Shown here in pieces: positions 16,810-25,782 of a DNA stretch of 64,000 nucleotides (positions are counted from its first letter, which is position 1; each line of letters begins with the position of its first letter). A model generated the notes under the pieces. That model worked only from the letters and a program-made list of their open reading frames with translations, was not told the DNA's origin and did no database searches. This stretch comes from Columbia Basin potato purple top phytoplasma. GTDB lineage: Bacteria; Bacillota_I; Bacilli_A; Acholeplasmatales; Acholeplasmataceae. The stretch lies in the NCBI RefSeq assembly GCF_028595955.1, contig NZ_JANHJP010000003.1, positions 1-64,000 on the forward strand, in the 5' to 3' direction. A program made the translations under genes and the position numbers.

Positions 16810-17364
16810 TTATACATTTTTTTTCTTAAAAGGCATTCCATAAAACTCTAATAATTTTTTGGCATCTTCATCATTTTTAGCTGTAGTAACAATACAAATA
16901 TCCATACCACAAACTTTTTTAACTATATCAAGATCAATTTCAGGAAAAACAATCTGTTCTTTTATCCCTAATGCATAATTACCTCTACCATCAAAAGATT
17001 TAGGGCTAAGACCTCTAAAATCTCTTACTCTAGGTAAAACTATTTTAATTAATTTATTTAAAAAAAATTCTTTTTTATAACCTCTTAAAGTAACTTTTAA
17101 TCCAATTGGCATGCCTTCTCTTAATTTAAAATTAGAAATTGATTTTTTAGCTTTCACAACAACAGGTAATTGACCACTAATCAAAGTTAATTGTTCGTAA
17201 AAATCATCTATAATTTTTACATCAGCAACAGCTTCAGCGCCAACACCCATATTAATAACTATTTTATCAATTTTAGGAATTTGCATAACTGATTTAAAAT
17301 TAAAAATTTCTTTTAAAGCAAAAAATGAATTTTTTGTGGTATTTTCAATACTTTGTTTTTTCAT
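16810..17364 (-). CDS. rplE: 50S ribosomal protein L5
   Basis: L5 binds 5S rRNA and contacts P-site tRNA. The 184-residue protein has [59 protein letters not shown] and the C-terminal [27 protein letters not shown], all canonical. It follows rplX by 15 bases. Confidence 0.98.
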   Translation of the reverse strand: MKKQSIENTTKNSFFALKEIFNFKSVMQIPKIDKIVINMGVGAEAVADVKIIDDFYEQLTLISGQLPVVVKAKKSISNFKLREGMPIGLKVTLRGYKKEFFLNKLIKIVLPRVRDFRGLSPKSFDGRGNYALGIKEQIVFPEIDLDIVKKVCGMDICIVTTAKNDEDAKKLLEFYGMPFKKKNV

Positions 17365-17379
17365 TTAATATCTACCTTC

Positions 17380-17733
17380 TTAATTATGAAAATTTATCAA
17401 AGTGCCACTTTTTTTAGCATAACGAACCTTTTTGCCTGATTCATAACGAAAACCAACACGAGTTGGAATTTTTTTCTCAGGATCAATCAAAGCCACATTG
17501 GAAATATGAATAGGCATTTCTTCTTTAACTATATTTCCTTTTTCTCCATCTTTAGAAGAACTTTTATGTTTAGAAACTATATTTACGCCTTCAACCAAAA
17601 CTTTTTGTTCTTTAAAAAAAATTTTTATTACTTTTCCAGTTTTAATATTTTTAGTTTTATTACCTTTTTCATCAACACAAAAACGATCTTTGCCTGAAAT
17701 AATAGCAACTATATCTCCTGTTTTAATATACAT
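17380..17733 (-). CDS. rplX: 50S ribosomal protein L24
   Basis: L24 initiates 50S assembly. The start is ATG 17733 (117 residues, MYIKTGDIVAIISGKDR); a GTG directly upstream (17736) is also possible, since the AGGG SD is 7-10 bases from either. The KOW-like core IKTGDIVAIISGKD precedes an insertion of lysine-rich residues (about 17-34), then VLVEGVNIVSKHKS and HISNVALIDP. The C-terminal RVGFRYESGKKVRYAKKSG is typical of the family. Confidence 0.96.
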   Translation of the reverse strand: MYIKTGDIVAIISGKDRFCVDEKGNKTKNIKTGKVIKIFFKEQKVLVEGVNIVSKHKSSSKDGEKGNIVKEEMPIHISNVALIDPEKKIPTRVGFRYESGKKVRYAKKSGTLINFHN

Positions 17734-17746
17734 CACTTACAATCCC

Positions 17747-18127
17747 TCATATTACGAAAACTTTTTCAGCTAAAGAAAGAAATTTAGAAAATTTACTATC
17801 CTTTAATTTTTGATTTTTTACTACAGGTCCAAAAATTCTTGTTCCTTTTAAAGTCATATCATCTTTAATAATAACTACAGCATTATCATCAAACTTAATA
17901 TAAGAACCATTTTTACCTGCTAAACCTTGTTTAGTGCGTAAAATTAAAGCTTTAGATTTTTCACCTGATTTTATCATACCAGAAGGAATGCTTTTTTTAA
18001 CAGAAACTACAACCACATCCCCTATCTGGGCATAACGTTTTTTACTTGAACCTGGAATATTAATAACTAAAACTTCTTTAGCACCGCTATTATCAGCTAC
18101 TTTTAAGCGACTATTTATTTGAATCAT
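17747..18127 (-). CDS. rplN: 50S ribosomal protein L14
   Basis: L14 forms inter-subunit bridge B8. The 126-residue product shows [22 protein letters not shown], the [19 protein letters not shown] segment, [24 protein letters not shown] and a C-terminal ..FLSLAEKVF(V/I). It is about 4 residues longer than the usual 122. It starts 1 base after the rpsQ stop. Confidence 0.97.
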   Translation of the reverse strand: MIQINSRLKVADNSGAKEVLVINIPGSSKKRYAQIGDVVVVSVKKSIPSGMIKSGEKSKALILRTKQGLAGKNGSYIKFDDNAVVIIKDDMTLKGTRIFGPVVKNQKLKDSKFSKFLSLAEKVFVI

Positions 18128-18128
18128 A

Positions 18129-18395
18129 TTATTTTTTTACCTTATCTTTGCCCAAAATAATATTTAATAAACGAAATTTTTTATTTTTAGAAATAGGCCT
18201 AGTTTCCTCGAAAGATACAAGATCTCCTAATTTAGCAATTTCATTTTCATCATGAATATAAAATTTACTAGTTTTTTTAATTTTTTTATCATATAATCGA
18301 TCTTTTTTATAATAATCAACTGAAACAATAATTGTTTTTTGCATTTTGTCAGAAACAACAACACCTGAAAAAACTTTTCTATTATTATTACGCAT
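18129..18395 (-). CDS. rpsQ: 30S ribosomal protein S17
   Basis: S17 is a primary 16S rRNA binder with an OB fold. I start at ATG 18395 (88 residues, [18 protein letters not shown]). The AAGAGG SD is 9 bases upstream of it, while an in-frame TTG at 18404 would touch the [19 protein letters not shown], a central K-rich loop and the [21 protein letters not shown] motif are conserved. It is separated from rpmC by an atypical 112-base gap. Confidence 0.96.
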   Translation of the reverse strand: MRNNNRKVFSGVVVSDKMQKTIIVSVDYYKKDRLYDKKIKKTSKFYIHDENEIAKLGDLVSFEETRPISKNKKFRLLNIILGKDKVKK

Positions 18396-18404
18396 ACTCT
18401 TCAA

Positions 18405-18507
18405 CCTCTTTTATAAAAATATTTTTTAAGTTATAAAATGAAAAATTTGTGAATGTTTTTAGATTATCCACAAATTATCAAACACAAATCATAATTAAAA
18501 AGAAAAA
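18405..18507. promoter_or_regulatory. rpmC-rpsQ spacer with small inverted repeat and a TTATCCACA 9-mer
   Basis: Inside an otherwise tight operon, this gap contains an 8-base inverted repeat (AATTTGTG at about 18444-18451 and CACAAATT at 18470-18477). A perfect TTATCCACA lies at 18464-18472 and overlaps the right arm. The 9-mer equals the consensus DnaA box, but it is isolated. The spacer may simply be a structured leader for rpsQ and downstream genes. Function is not established. Confidence 0.3.
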
Positions 18508-18801
18508 TTAATTTTTTTCTAAAGATGTATCGTTTTGAATATCTTTTTCAGTATCTTTATCCAAAACAGAATCATTTTTTAATTTTATATTTTTGTTTAA
18601 ATTTTTAATTTTGGAAATTTCTTCTTCTCGAATAATCGTCTTAATTTGTCTAATGATTTTTTTTATTTTACGAATACGAGATGTATCTTTTAATTTAACT
18701 AAATTTAATTGTATCCTAGCATCAAACAATTCTTTTTTTAAAGAAACATATTTTTTATTCATTTCATCTATAGACATTTTACGAATTTCTTTAATTGTCA
18801 T
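18508..18801 (-). CDS. rpmC: 50S ribosomal protein L29 with C-terminal extension
   Basis: L29 sits at the tunnel exit, where SRP and trigger factor dock. The core is recognisable: [20 protein letters not shown], then [37 protein letters not shown] (two-helix hairpin, residues 1-62). The protein is 97 residues against about 60-70 in most bacteria. The extra roughly 30 residues form an Asp/Lys/Asn-rich tail ([16 protein letters not shown]). The start ATG overlaps the rplP TGA (ATGA). Confidence 0.93.
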   Translation of the reverse strand: MTIKEIRKMSIDEMNKKYVSLKKELFDARIQLNLVKLKDTSRIRKIKKIIRQIKTIIREEEISKIKNLNKNIKLKNDSVLDKDTEKDIQNDTSLEKN

Positions 18802-19226
18802 GATTCCTGGCCTCTTTTAACTATTTTTGTAGTAATAGGTAATTTATGAGAAGCCAATCTTAAAGCTTCTATTTCTGCTTTATCTAAATTATTGGCATCT
18901 TTTACTTCAAAAAGAATTTTTCCTTTTTTTACAACTGCAACCCATAGTTCAGGACTACCTTTACCAGAACCCATCCTAACCTCTAAAGGTTTTTTTGTTA
19001 AGGACAAATAAGGGAAAATATTGATCCAAACTTTTCCTTCTCTTTTCATATGACGAGTCATTGCGATACGAGCAGATTCTATCTGTTGGCTAGTAATCCA
19101 TGATCCTTGTTTAGCAATTAGACCATAATTACCATTAATAATTTTATTTTTACCTTTCGCCTTGCCTTCATAACTTATACGATGAGGACGAAGACGAGAT
19201 TTATTAGTCTTTTTTGGCATTAACAT
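18798..19226 (-). CDS. rplP: 50S ribosomal protein L16
   Basis: L16 organises the A-site region of the 50S. The 142-residue product has [25 protein letters not shown] at the start, then [53 protein letters not shown] and [11 protein letters not shown]. Two ATG codons are possible (19226 or 19220). SD spacing from GGGG slightly favours the upstream one, while family comparison (MLxPKR) is compatible with both. Confidence 0.97.
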   Translation of the reverse strand: MLMPKKTNKSRLRPHRISYEGKAKGKNKIINGNYGLIAKQGSWITSQQIESARIAMTRHMKREGKVWINIFPYLSLTKKPLEVRMGSGKGSPELWVAVVKKGKILFEVKDANNLDKAEIEALRLASHKLPITTKIVKRGQES

Positions 19227-19253
19227 AATGATTTTTTTACCCCTTTTATTATA

Positions 19254-20006
19254 TTAAGACGTATTTTTTTTAAAATATTTTTTCTCAGCGAAATTCTTCT
19301 TATTAAAATGTTTTTTATTATCATATTGAGAAGCAAATATTTGTCTAGTATCAGAAATAGTCTTATTAGGCAAAACTTCACCATGATTAATAATCACTTT
19401 AACCCCTAAGACACCATAAGTAGTATGAGCTTCTTCGCAAGCATAATCAATATCAGCTCTCAAAGTGTTTAAAGGAACGACGCCCATAGAAATAGATTCT
19501 TGTCTAGCTTTTTCAGCTCCACCCAAACGACCTGTAATAATAATTTTAATACCTTTAACGCCGCTTCTTAAAGCTTTTTGAACAGCTGATTTTTGAACAG
19601 CTTTATAAAAAGCTCTTTGTTGTAGTTGTATTGCTATATTTTGAGCTACTAAAACAGCAATTTTATTAACAGCTTTTACTTCAAAAATATTAATTTGAAT
19701 TTTCTTTTTAATTAAATTTTCTATTTTACTAACTAAACTATTTTTATTTTTATTATCTGGACCTTGAATCAAACCTATTTTAGAAGTATATAGTTCGATC
19801 TCAATAACTTCATCATTCGTTTTTTTTAAACGTTTTATTTCTATTTGAGAAATAGTTGCTTTAGGATAATGATTTTTAATTAAATTTCTAATTTGAAAAT
19901 CCTCGCAAACCAAAGAAGGAACTTGTTTATCTTCGGCATACCATTTAGATTCCCAAGTGCGAATAATTCCTAATCTTAAACCATTAGGATTGCTTTTTTG
20001 ACCCAT
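19254..20006 (-). CDS. rpsC: 30S ribosomal protein S3
   Basis: S3 lines the mRNA entry tunnel. The 250-residue protein begins MGQKSNPNGLRLGIIRTWES and contains the KH domain, GVKGIKIIITGRLGGAEKARQE and LRADIDYACEEAHTTYGVLGVKV. The C-terminus is a basic tail rich in Lys and Phe (residues about 232-250), longer than in many bacteria. The stop lies 27 bases before the rplP start. Confidence 0.97.
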   Translation of the reverse strand: MGQKSNPNGLRLGIIRTWESKWYAEDKQVPSLVCEDFQIRNLIKNHYPKATISQIEIKRLKKTNDEVIEIELYTSKIGLIQGPDNKNKNSLVSKIENLIKKKIQINIFEVKAVNKIAVLVAQNIAIQLQQRAFYKAVQKSAVQKALRSGVKGIKIIITGRLGGAEKARQESISMGVVPLNTLRADIDYACEEAHTTYGVLGVKVIINHGEVLPNKTISDTRQIFASQYDNKKHFNKKNFAEKKYFKKNTS

Positions 20007-20011
20007 TTATA

Positions 20012-20365
20012 TTATATCTCCTGAGTTTCTTTTTTACATTTAGAAACAAATATTTTGATATGACTAGTTCTCTTTTTTCTTTTATCTGTTTTTCCTTTAG
20101 CTCTAGGAAATAAACGAGGTAAAGAAATACTTTCATTAACAAATATTTCTTCTACATATAAATCATCTTTATTTAAATTAAAATTATGAACAGCATTAGC
20201 TACCACACTTTTTAACAATTTCAAAACAATAGGAGCAGCTGATTTTGAATTTAAAGTTAAAATAGCTTCCGCTTCTTTAATTTTTTGACCACGAATTAAA
20301 TCAACAACCAAACATACTTTTCTAGGCGTAACAGGTATTTGACTTGCTACCGCTTTAACCTTCAT
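20012..20365 (-). CDS. rplV: 50S ribosomal protein L22
   Basis: L22 lines the exit tunnel with L4. The 117-residue product has VAVSxxPxxPRK-like [22 protein letters not shown], then [18 protein letters not shown], and the tunnel-loop segment [22 protein letters not shown] (macrolide-relevant beta hairpin; here [12 protein letters not shown] replaces the usual PRAxGRAxxxxK). It precedes rpsC by 5 bases. Confidence 0.97.
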   Translation of the reverse strand: MKVKAVASQIPVTPRKVCLVVDLIRGQKIKEAEAILTLNSKSAAPIVLKLLKSVVANAVHNFNLNKDDLYVEEIFVNESISLPRLFPRAKGKTDKRKKRTSHIKIFVSKCKKETQEI

Positions 20366-20385
20366 ATATAAATACCTTCTTTAAA

Positions 20386-20667
20386 TTATTTTTTTTGATT
20401 TTTCTTATCACCTTTAGCATGACCACGAAAAACACGAGTAGGCGAAAATTCTCCTAATTTATGACCAACCATATCTTCTGTAATAGAAGAAATAATATAC
20501 TCTTTACCATTATAAACAGCAACTTTATGCCCAATAAAAATAGGTAAAATTACACTTGAACGAGAATGAGTTTGAATAATTTTTTTATTTTTATTCTTAC
20601 TTTGTTTCATTATTTTAGATAAAAGGGATTTATCACAAAAAGGACCTTTTTTAATCGAACGAGTCAT
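20386..20667 (-). CDS. rpsS: 30S ribosomal protein S19
   Basis: S19 is in the 30S head and forms bridge B1. The 93-residue protein begins [20 protein letters not shown] and contains [19 protein letters not shown] and [19 protein letters not shown], all canonical. An SD (GGAGG) lies 6-7 bases upstream of the ATG. Confidence 0.98.
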   Translation of the reverse strand: MTRSIKKGPFCDKSLLSKIMKQSKNKNKKIIQTHSRSSVILPIFIGHKVAVYNGKEYIISSITEDMVGHKLGEFSPTRVFRGHAKGDKKNQKK

Positions 20668-20692
20668 ATTTATACACCTCCAAATCTATTTT

Positions 20693-21517
20693 TTACGATT
20701 TTTTTAAAATTAATTTATTAGAATTTTTATTTTTTTTACGTGTTTTAACACCAAGAGCTTTTTTGCCCCAAGGAGTCATAGGAGCTTTGCGTCCGATAGG
20801 TGCTCTTCCTTCTCCACCGCCATGAGGGTGATCATTAGGATTCATCGCTGCACCTCTAACTCTAGGTCTTATAGATAAATAACGAGTTCTACCTGCTTTA
20901 CCATTACGAATCAATTTGAAAAATTCATTACCTAGCACTCCTATTGTAGCTTTACATTCAGCTAATATTTTTCTTGTTTGTCCGGAAGATAAATTTAAAA
21001 CAACATATTTATCTTCTTTTTTAACTATTCGAGCTGAAGTACCTGCACTACGTGCTATTTGACCTCCTTTACCAGGTTTTAATTCAATATTATGAACCAA
21101 AAAACCTTCAGGAATATCCTTCAAAAGCAAAGTATTTCCTACTCTAATATCAGATTTTTTTCCTGAATTTATTATATCACCTATCTTTATATCTTTAGGA
21201 GTCAAGATATATCTTTTTTCTCCGTCTACATAATGAATTAAAGAAATATTACAATTACGATTAGGATCATATTCTATAGTAGATAATTTACCAGGTACAT
21301 TTTCTTTATTACGTTTGAAATCGATAATACGATATTTTTGTTTAACTCCGCCGCCTCGATGTCTTACTGTTATTTTACCTTGATTGTTTCTGCCACCTGT
21401 ACTTTTTTTAGGTACTAATAAACTTTTTTCAGGTATAGAAGTCGTAAGTTCTTTGAAATCTTGTAATCGCATATTACGATGTCCATTAGATGTAGGCTTA
21501 TATTTTTTAATAGCCAT
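20693..21517 (-). CDS. rplB: 50S ribosomal protein L2
   Basis: L2 is needed for peptidyl transferase and subunit joining. The start is ATG 21517 (274 residues, [16 protein letters not shown]); an in-frame TTG 9 bases earlier is less likely because the AAAGG SD would be too close. The conserved C-terminal block [23 protein letters not shown] contains the catalytically implicated His, followed by [11 protein letters not shown] and a basic tail. Confidence 0.98.
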   Translation of the reverse strand: MAIKKYKPTSNGHRNMRLQDFKELTTSIPEKSLLVPKKSTGGRNNQGKITVRHRGGGVKQKYRIIDFKRNKENVPGKLSTIEYDPNRNCNISLIHYVDGEKRYILTPKDIKIGDIINSGKKSDIRVGNTLLLKDIPEGFLVHNIELKPGKGGQIARSAGTSARIVKKEDKYVVLNLSSGQTRKILAECKATIGVLGNEFFKLIRNGKAGRTRYLSIRPRVRGAAMNPNDHPHGGGEGRAPIGRKAPMTPWGKKALGVKTRKKNKNSNKLILKKS

Positions 21518-21568
21518 GAATAACAAAACCTTTCTTAGATTTGAACAAATGAAAATAAATTCTTTCTA

Positions 21569-21862
21569 TTATTTATCTTCGTTAAAAACTTTTATTCTTT
21601 GACCTGGAATCAATTTAACGATCGCTTTTTTACAAGCAGAAGTATAACCTTGATATTTGCCTTTTCTTTTAAATTTAGGCAATACATTAATAATATTAAC
21701 AGAAGCTACTTTGACTTGAAAAATTTTTTCTATAGCTTTCTTAATTTCTATTTTATTAGAATCTTTTTTTACTTTAAAAGCATATTCATTATGAGTTTCC
21801 ATTTTTTTATTAGTTGATTCAGTAATAATAGGAGATTGAATTAAATCATAATATTTAATCAT
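21569..21862 (-). CDS. rplW: 50S ribosomal protein L23
   Basis: L23 is the tunnel-exit docking site for trigger factor and SRP. The 97-residue product shows IQSPIITEST, the EYAFKVKKDSNKIEIKKAIEKIFQVKVASVNIINV core and GYTSACKKAIVKLIPGQRI. The first 8 bases overlap the end of rplD, so the two are probably translationally coupled. Confidence 0.96.
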   Translation of the reverse strand: MIKYYDLIQSPIITESTNKKMETHNEYAFKVKKDSNKIEIKKAIEKIFQVKVASVNIINVLPKFKRKGKYQGYTSACKKAIVKLIPGQRIKVFNEDK

Positions 21863-22490
21863 TTTTTATAAACACCTCTTCTAAAACATCAACAGCCTTT
21901 TTAGTTAAAATAAGATGTTTTGTATTTAAAATCTGATAAACACTAACATGTGAAACACTTTCTAAAGTGACTTGAGATAAATTATTAGTACAACGAATTA
22001 AATTATTATTTAATTCATCAACTATTATTAAAACTTTATCTTTTTTAACTTTAATTTTATCTAAAAAATTCTGAAATGTTTTTGTTTTATGATTCTCCAT
22101 ATCAAAAGAGTCGATTATTATTAAATTATTTTTTTCTTTATGCAAAGTTAAAGAAGATAAAAAAGCTAGTCTTCTAACTTGAGTATTATTTTTAAAACTA
22201 TATTTTCTTGGTTTAGGACCGAATGCTACTCCTCCGCCTCTCCATAAAGGTGAACGAATAGTTCCATGACGAGCATTTCCTGTTCCTTTCTGAGCCCAAG
22301 GTTTTCTACCACCGCCAGAAACAGCAGCTCTATTTTTAGTACAATGATTGCCTAATCTCATTGCTGCCATTTGTTGTAAAACAACATCATATAAAGATTG
22401 TTGATTCAACTTAATACCAAAAATATTTTCATTTAAATTTATCTCTGATATAAGTTCTCCTTGTTGATTTAAAACATTATACTTAGACAT
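21855..22490 (-). CDS. rplD: 50S ribosomal protein L4
   Basis: L4 lines the exit tunnel and in some bacteria represses the S10 operon through its leader. The 211-residue protein has MRLGNHCTKNRAAVSGGGRKPWAQKGTGNARHGTIRSPLWRGGGVAFGP, the extended tunnel loop, intact. The C-terminal Rossmann-like part is more divergent. The ATG shares one base with the rplC stop (TAATG). Whether it acts on the hairpin upstream of rpsJ is open. Confidence 0.97.
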   Translation of the reverse strand: MSKYNVLNQQGELISEINLNENIFGIKLNQQSLYDVVLQQMAAMRLGNHCTKNRAAVSGGGRKPWAQKGTGNARHGTIRSPLWRGGGVAFGPKPRKYSFKNNTQVRRLAFLSSLTLHKEKNNLIIIDSFDMENHKTKTFQNFLDKIKVKKDKVLIIVDELNNNLIRCTNNLSQVTLESVSHVSVYQILNTKHLILTKKAVDVLEEVFIKND

Positions 22491-23143
22491 TATAAAACTT
22501 CCTTATGATTTTTTTTAACAGCAGATTTTATAACTAAAAAACTTTTTTTAGGACCAGGAATACTTCCTTCAATTAAAAATAATTTTCTATCTGAATCAAC
22601 ATTATAAAGTTTTAAATTTTGTAAAGTTACTTGTTCATGGCCTAATTGCCCTGGTAATTTTTTACCTGTAATATTACCTTTAATAGGTCCCATAGAACCA
22701 GGTCTTCTATGATATCTAGAACCATGACTTTCAGGACCGCGACTTTGATTATGTCTTTTAATAGAACCTGAAAAACCTTTACCTTTACTAATACCTGTTA
22801 CATCTATAATTTCTTTTGGAGCAAATAAATTTATATCTAAAATTTGTCCTTCTTTTAAATCTTTTAACTCATTAATTTCATTTGATGCAAAAGAAATTTC
22901 CTTAATAAAATATTTAGGCTCAGCATTAACTTTATTAAAGTGTCCTAAAAGAGGTTTTGTTGTTAATTTATCTTTTTTAGAGCAAAAACCTAATTGAGTT
23001 GATTGATAACCATCTTTTTCAACAGTTTTTTGTTGCAAAACAACATTATCACAAACATCAACTACAGTAACAGGTATTGAAACCCCTTGTTCATCAAAAA
23101 TCTGAGTCATACCTAATTTTTTTCCTAAAATTCCTTTAGCCAT
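22490..23143 (-). CDS. rplC: 50S ribosomal protein L3
   Basis: L3 reaches towards the peptidyl transferase centre. The 217-residue product has MAKGILGKKLGMTQIFDEQG, DVTGISKGKGFSGSIKRH and the HGSRYHRRPGSMGPI..GKKLPGQLGHEQVTLQNLK block with the conserved Gln that is methylated in some bacteria. It starts 57 bases after the rpsJ stop. Confidence 0.98.
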   Translation of the reverse strand: MAKGILGKKLGMTQIFDEQGVSIPVTVVDVCDNVVLQQKTVEKDGYQSTQLGFCSKKDKLTTKPLLGHFNKVNAEPKYFIKEISFASNEINELKDLKEGQILDINLFAPKEIIDVTGISKGKGFSGSIKRHNQSRGPESHGSRYHRRPGSMGPIKGNITGKKLPGQLGHEQVTLQNLKLYNVDSDRKLFLIEGSIPGPKKSFLVIKSAVKKNHKEVL

Positions 23144-23200
23144 TTCATCCTCTTTCTTAAATTAAAAATAAAATAATTTTCTTAAAATAAAATATTCATT

Positions 23201-23530
23201 TTAAATTTTTTTTAAATTTTTTTTTAAAAAAATATTAACAGTGGAGGGTAAATTAATATACATTAAAGCATCTATTATTTGAGAATCAGGATCAATAATT
23301 TGAATTAAACGTTTATGGGTAAAACGTCCGAATTGTTCTCTGCTATCCTTATTAACAAAAGGAGAACGATTTACAGTAAAAATTTCTCTTCTTGTTGGTA
23401 ATGGTATTGGACCTTTAATTTTTGCTCCTATTTTAGAAACGCTATCAATAATTTTCTTTGCCGCTTGATCAATTAAAAGATGATCATAAGTCTTTAAAAT
23501 GATTTTAACAATTTCCTGACCTTTAGCCAT
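23201..23530 (-). CDS. rpsJ: 30S ribosomal protein S10
   Basis: S10 is a 30S head protein and the first gene of the superoperon. I start at ATG 23530 (109 residues, [17 protein letters not shown]). The AAAGG SD is about 11 bases upstream, and an in-frame GTG at 23542 overlaps that SD. The [30 protein letters not shown] block is diagnostic. The tail after [14 protein letters not shown] is slightly longer than usual. Confidence 0.97.
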   Translation of the reverse strand: MAKGQEIVKIILKTYDHLLIDQAAKKIIDSVSKIGAKIKGPIPLPTRREIFTVNRSPFVNKDSREQFGRFTHKRLIQIIDPDSQIIDALMYINLPSTVNIFLKKNLKKI

Positions 23531-23889
23531 TTTTATAAACACCTTTCATAATAATATTATTCAAAAAAAATATAAAAACATGTTTTTATATTTTTTGCGC
23601 TTAATAAAAAAAATATTTTTTCAATAAAAAGTTTTTTTTAATAAATCAATAAATAAATTTTATATTTTTCTTTTGTAAGGAGAAAAAAATATTAAAAAAG
23701 ACAATCATTTTAATTATATATTAAAATAACGTCATATATTAAAAAAAATTTTTATTTTTCATCAATATATTATAAACAATAATATAGAAATTTAAATCAA
23801 TAAAATAATCAAATAAAATAATTAATAAAAATAATATTAAACAAATATTTAGCTCTCAAATTATTCAAAAAAAATAATACAAATAATAT
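23531..23889 (-). promoter_or_regulatory. S10 superoperon leader region, with 32-bp perfect palindrome
   Basis: No gene is seen in this 359-base gap between rsmH and rpsJ. Bases 23565-23580 and 23581-23596 form a perfect palindrome (A6TATAAAAACA type) that ends in a U run on the minus strand, 35 bases upstream of the rpsJ start. Promoter-like boxes on the minus strand include TTGATG (near 23759-23764) and TAATAT 18 bases downstream. The palindrome has terminator anatomy in a leader, as expected for attenuation. An isolated AAGGAG on the + strand (23698 region excluded; 23677-23682) starts no frame longer than about 12 codons. Confidence 0.45.
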
Positions 23890-24816
23890 TTAAAAATTTT
23901 TACTAGCAACTCTTAATTTAGCAGAAGAACTTCTGGGATTTATTCTTATTTCTTCTTCGCTAGGATAAATAATTTTTTTATTAATAATTTTTAAAGGTTT
24001 AAGGGGCATGTTTTTTTCTAAAATAGGAATTTTTGGATGAATATCAGATTGACTATTTTTTTTAAAAAAATTTTTAACTAAACGATCTTCTAAAGAATGA
24101 AAACTAATTACAACAATTCTACCATTAGGTTTTAATAATTCAAGGCTTTGTTGTAATGATACCTCTAAAAACTTTAATTCTTGATTAACTTCGATCCTTA
24201 AAGCCTGAAAAATTCTTTTAGCACTATGGCCTCTTTTATTTTTTCTATAAAAAGGATAAAATTTATCAGTAATCGAAACTAATTCTAAAGTATTATTCAA
24301 AGGTCTTTTTTTAATAATTTCTTTAGCTATCAAAGCAGCTTTAGATTCTTCGCCATAAAATAAAAAAATTTTTTTCAATTCAAAAAAATTATAGTTATTA
24401 ACGATGTAATGAGCATTTATTTTTTGCCTATAATCCATTCTCATATCTAAAAAAGAATCACGTAAATAACTAAAACCTCTTGTATGATCTTCGATCTGAA
24501 AAGAAGATAAACCTAAATCAAATACAATACCGTCAATAGAAGAAATATTATGTCTTGACAATTCTTCTTTTAAAAAAGCAAAATTATTATTAATTAAAAT
24601 TATTTTGTTATTATTCTCGAACTTTTTGCGGCATTTTTTAATAGCAAATAAATCACAATCAAAAGAATATAAACGACCTTTATTAATTTTATTTAAAATT
24701 AATTGACTATGACCGCCACCGCCTAAAGTAGCATCAACATAAATACCTTTAGGATTTATATTTAAATATTCTATCACTTCATCGCTTAAAACCGAAACAT
24801 GTTTATTGTATAACAA
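23890..24816 (-). CDS. rsmH: 16S rRNA (cytosine-1402-N4)-methyltransferase RsmH
   Basis: RsmH (MraW) methylates N4 of C1402 using SAM. The 308-residue product has [14 protein letters not shown], the SAM motif [31 protein letters not shown] and [16 protein letters not shown], then [14 protein letters not shown] and [14 protein letters not shown], all diagnostic. In walled bacteria it heads the mra/division cluster. Here no mraZ, ftsL or penicillin-binding gene accompanies it, in line with a wall-less cell. It and RsmI (3194-4042) act on the same nucleotide. Confidence 0.97.
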   Translation of the reverse strand: MLYNKHVSVLSDEVIEYLNINPKGIYVDATLGGGGHSQLILNKINKGRLYSFDCDLFAIKKCRKKFENNNKIILINNNFAFLKEELSRHNISSIDGIVFDLGLSSFQIEDHTRGFSYLRDSFLDMRMDYRQKINAHYIVNNYNFFELKKIFLFYGEESKAALIAKEIIKKRPLNNTLELVSITDKFYPFYRKNKRGHSAKRIFQALRIEVNQELKFLEVSLQQSLELLKPNGRIVVISFHSLEDRLVKNFFKKNSQSDIHPKIPILEKNMPLKPLKIINKKIIYPSEEEIRINPRSSSAKLRVASKNF

Positions 24817-24891
24817 TTTTATAACCTCTTTTTATCATTTCGATTAAAAAAATAATAAAGTTTACATTTTTATTAATTAAAATGATTTATT

Positions 24892-25107
24892 TTACTTAAA
24901 AATAATTTTAAAATTACCATTAATAATTTCTGATAAAGCTTTACTTAATATTTTATTACCTTCGACATCAGAAACATCTAATTTTAAATCTTCTATAACA
25001 TGAGCAATTTTACTAGATAAATAAGCTAATTTATATTTAGAATCAATTCGTTTTAATAATTTATCAATAGAAGGATTATTTAAACCTTCTTTTTTTTCTA
25101 CCAACAT
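24892..25107 (-). CDS. rpoZ: DNA-directed RNA polymerase omega subunit
   Basis: Omega is a 71-residue chaperone of beta' assembly. The family pattern is seen in PSIDKLLKRIDSKYKLAYLSSKIAH and in the C-terminal KILSKALSEIINGNFKI. The call is supported by its position 3 bases after gmk, the usual gmk-rpoZ pair. The protein is short and divergent, so the name rests partly on context. Confidence 0.88.
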   Translation of the reverse strand: MLVEKKEGLNNPSIDKLLKRIDSKYKLAYLSSKIAHVIEDLKLDVSDVEGNKILSKALSEIINGNFKIIFK

Positions 25108-25110
25108 ACT

Positions 25111-25743
25111 TTAATTTCCTTTTTGTAAGATTTCTTTTAAATAAAAATTAATGATATTTTTAGTTTTAGAATGTTCAGCTGAAAGAATAGAAATAATTTT
25201 GTTTACAGCGTTATCGATTTCATCATTAATCACGATATAATCATATTTATAAGCTAATTTCATTTCTTCATCAGCTCTCAACATTCTTTTGTTAAGTTCT
25301 TGATCTGTTTCGGTATTTCTTTTTTTTAAACGTTTATATAAAACTTCTTTAGATGAAGGTGCGATAAAAATAAAAACACAATCTTTATTAACTTTATGTT
25401 CCCTAATTTTTAAAGCTCCTTCAATATCTATTTCTAAAAGAATTTTTTTACCTTCTTCTAATTTTTGTAAAATTTGTTTATAAGCGGTTCCATAATAATT
25501 ATTTAAAAATATATTATATTCTATAAAAAAATTTTCTCTAATTTTATTCTTAAAATCTTCTTTGTTTATAAAAAAATAATCTTTGCCTTCTTTTTCTCCT
25601 CTTCTAGGTTCTCTTGTAGTATAAGAAATAGAATAAAACAAATCATTATTAATTTTCTTTAACAATTGTTTTTTAATTGCGTCTTTTCCAACTCCCGATG
25701 GACCTGAAATTACTATCATCAAACCTTTCTTATATAAGTCCAT
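25111..25743 (-). CDS. gmk: Guanylate kinase
   Basis: Gmk phosphorylates GMP/dGMP. The 210-residue product has the P-loop GPSGVGKD (residues 14-21), SYTTREPRRGEKEGKDYFFI (GMP-binding region) and LLEIDIEGALKIRE with FIFIAPSS. The P-loop residue after Lys is Asp where Gly, Ser or Thr is usual in Gmk; a GKD variant is known in the related PhnN kinases. The remainder is Gmk-like, and there is no phosphonate context, so Gmk is preferred. An alternative start Met9 exists. Confidence 0.94.
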   Translation of the reverse strand: MDLYKKGLMIVISGPSGVGKDAIKKQLLKKINNDLFYSISYTTREPRRGEKEGKDYFFINKEDFKNKIRENFFIEYNIFLNNYYGTAYKQILQKLEEGKKILLEIDIEGALKIREHKVNKDCVFIFIAPSSKEVLYKRLKKRNTETDQELNKRMLRADEEMKLAYKYDYIVINDEIDNAVNKIISILSAEHSKTKNIINFYLKEILQKGN

Positions 25744-25782
25744 ATAAAAACCCTTCTATAATTTTTAGAAATTTTTTAAAAT

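Noticed and set aside
23677-23740. A good AAGGAG on the + strand in the S10 leader followed by ATT and a 12-codon frame
   Set aside because: No ATG, TTG or GTG at suitable spacing, and the frame is too short to support a gene; probably chance on the wrong strand.
25111-25743. PhnN ribose-bisphosphate phosphokinase instead of Gmk because of GKD in the P-loop
   Set aside because: The GMP-binding TTREPRRGE region and the gmk-rpoZ context fit guanylate kinase; no phosphonate genes are present.
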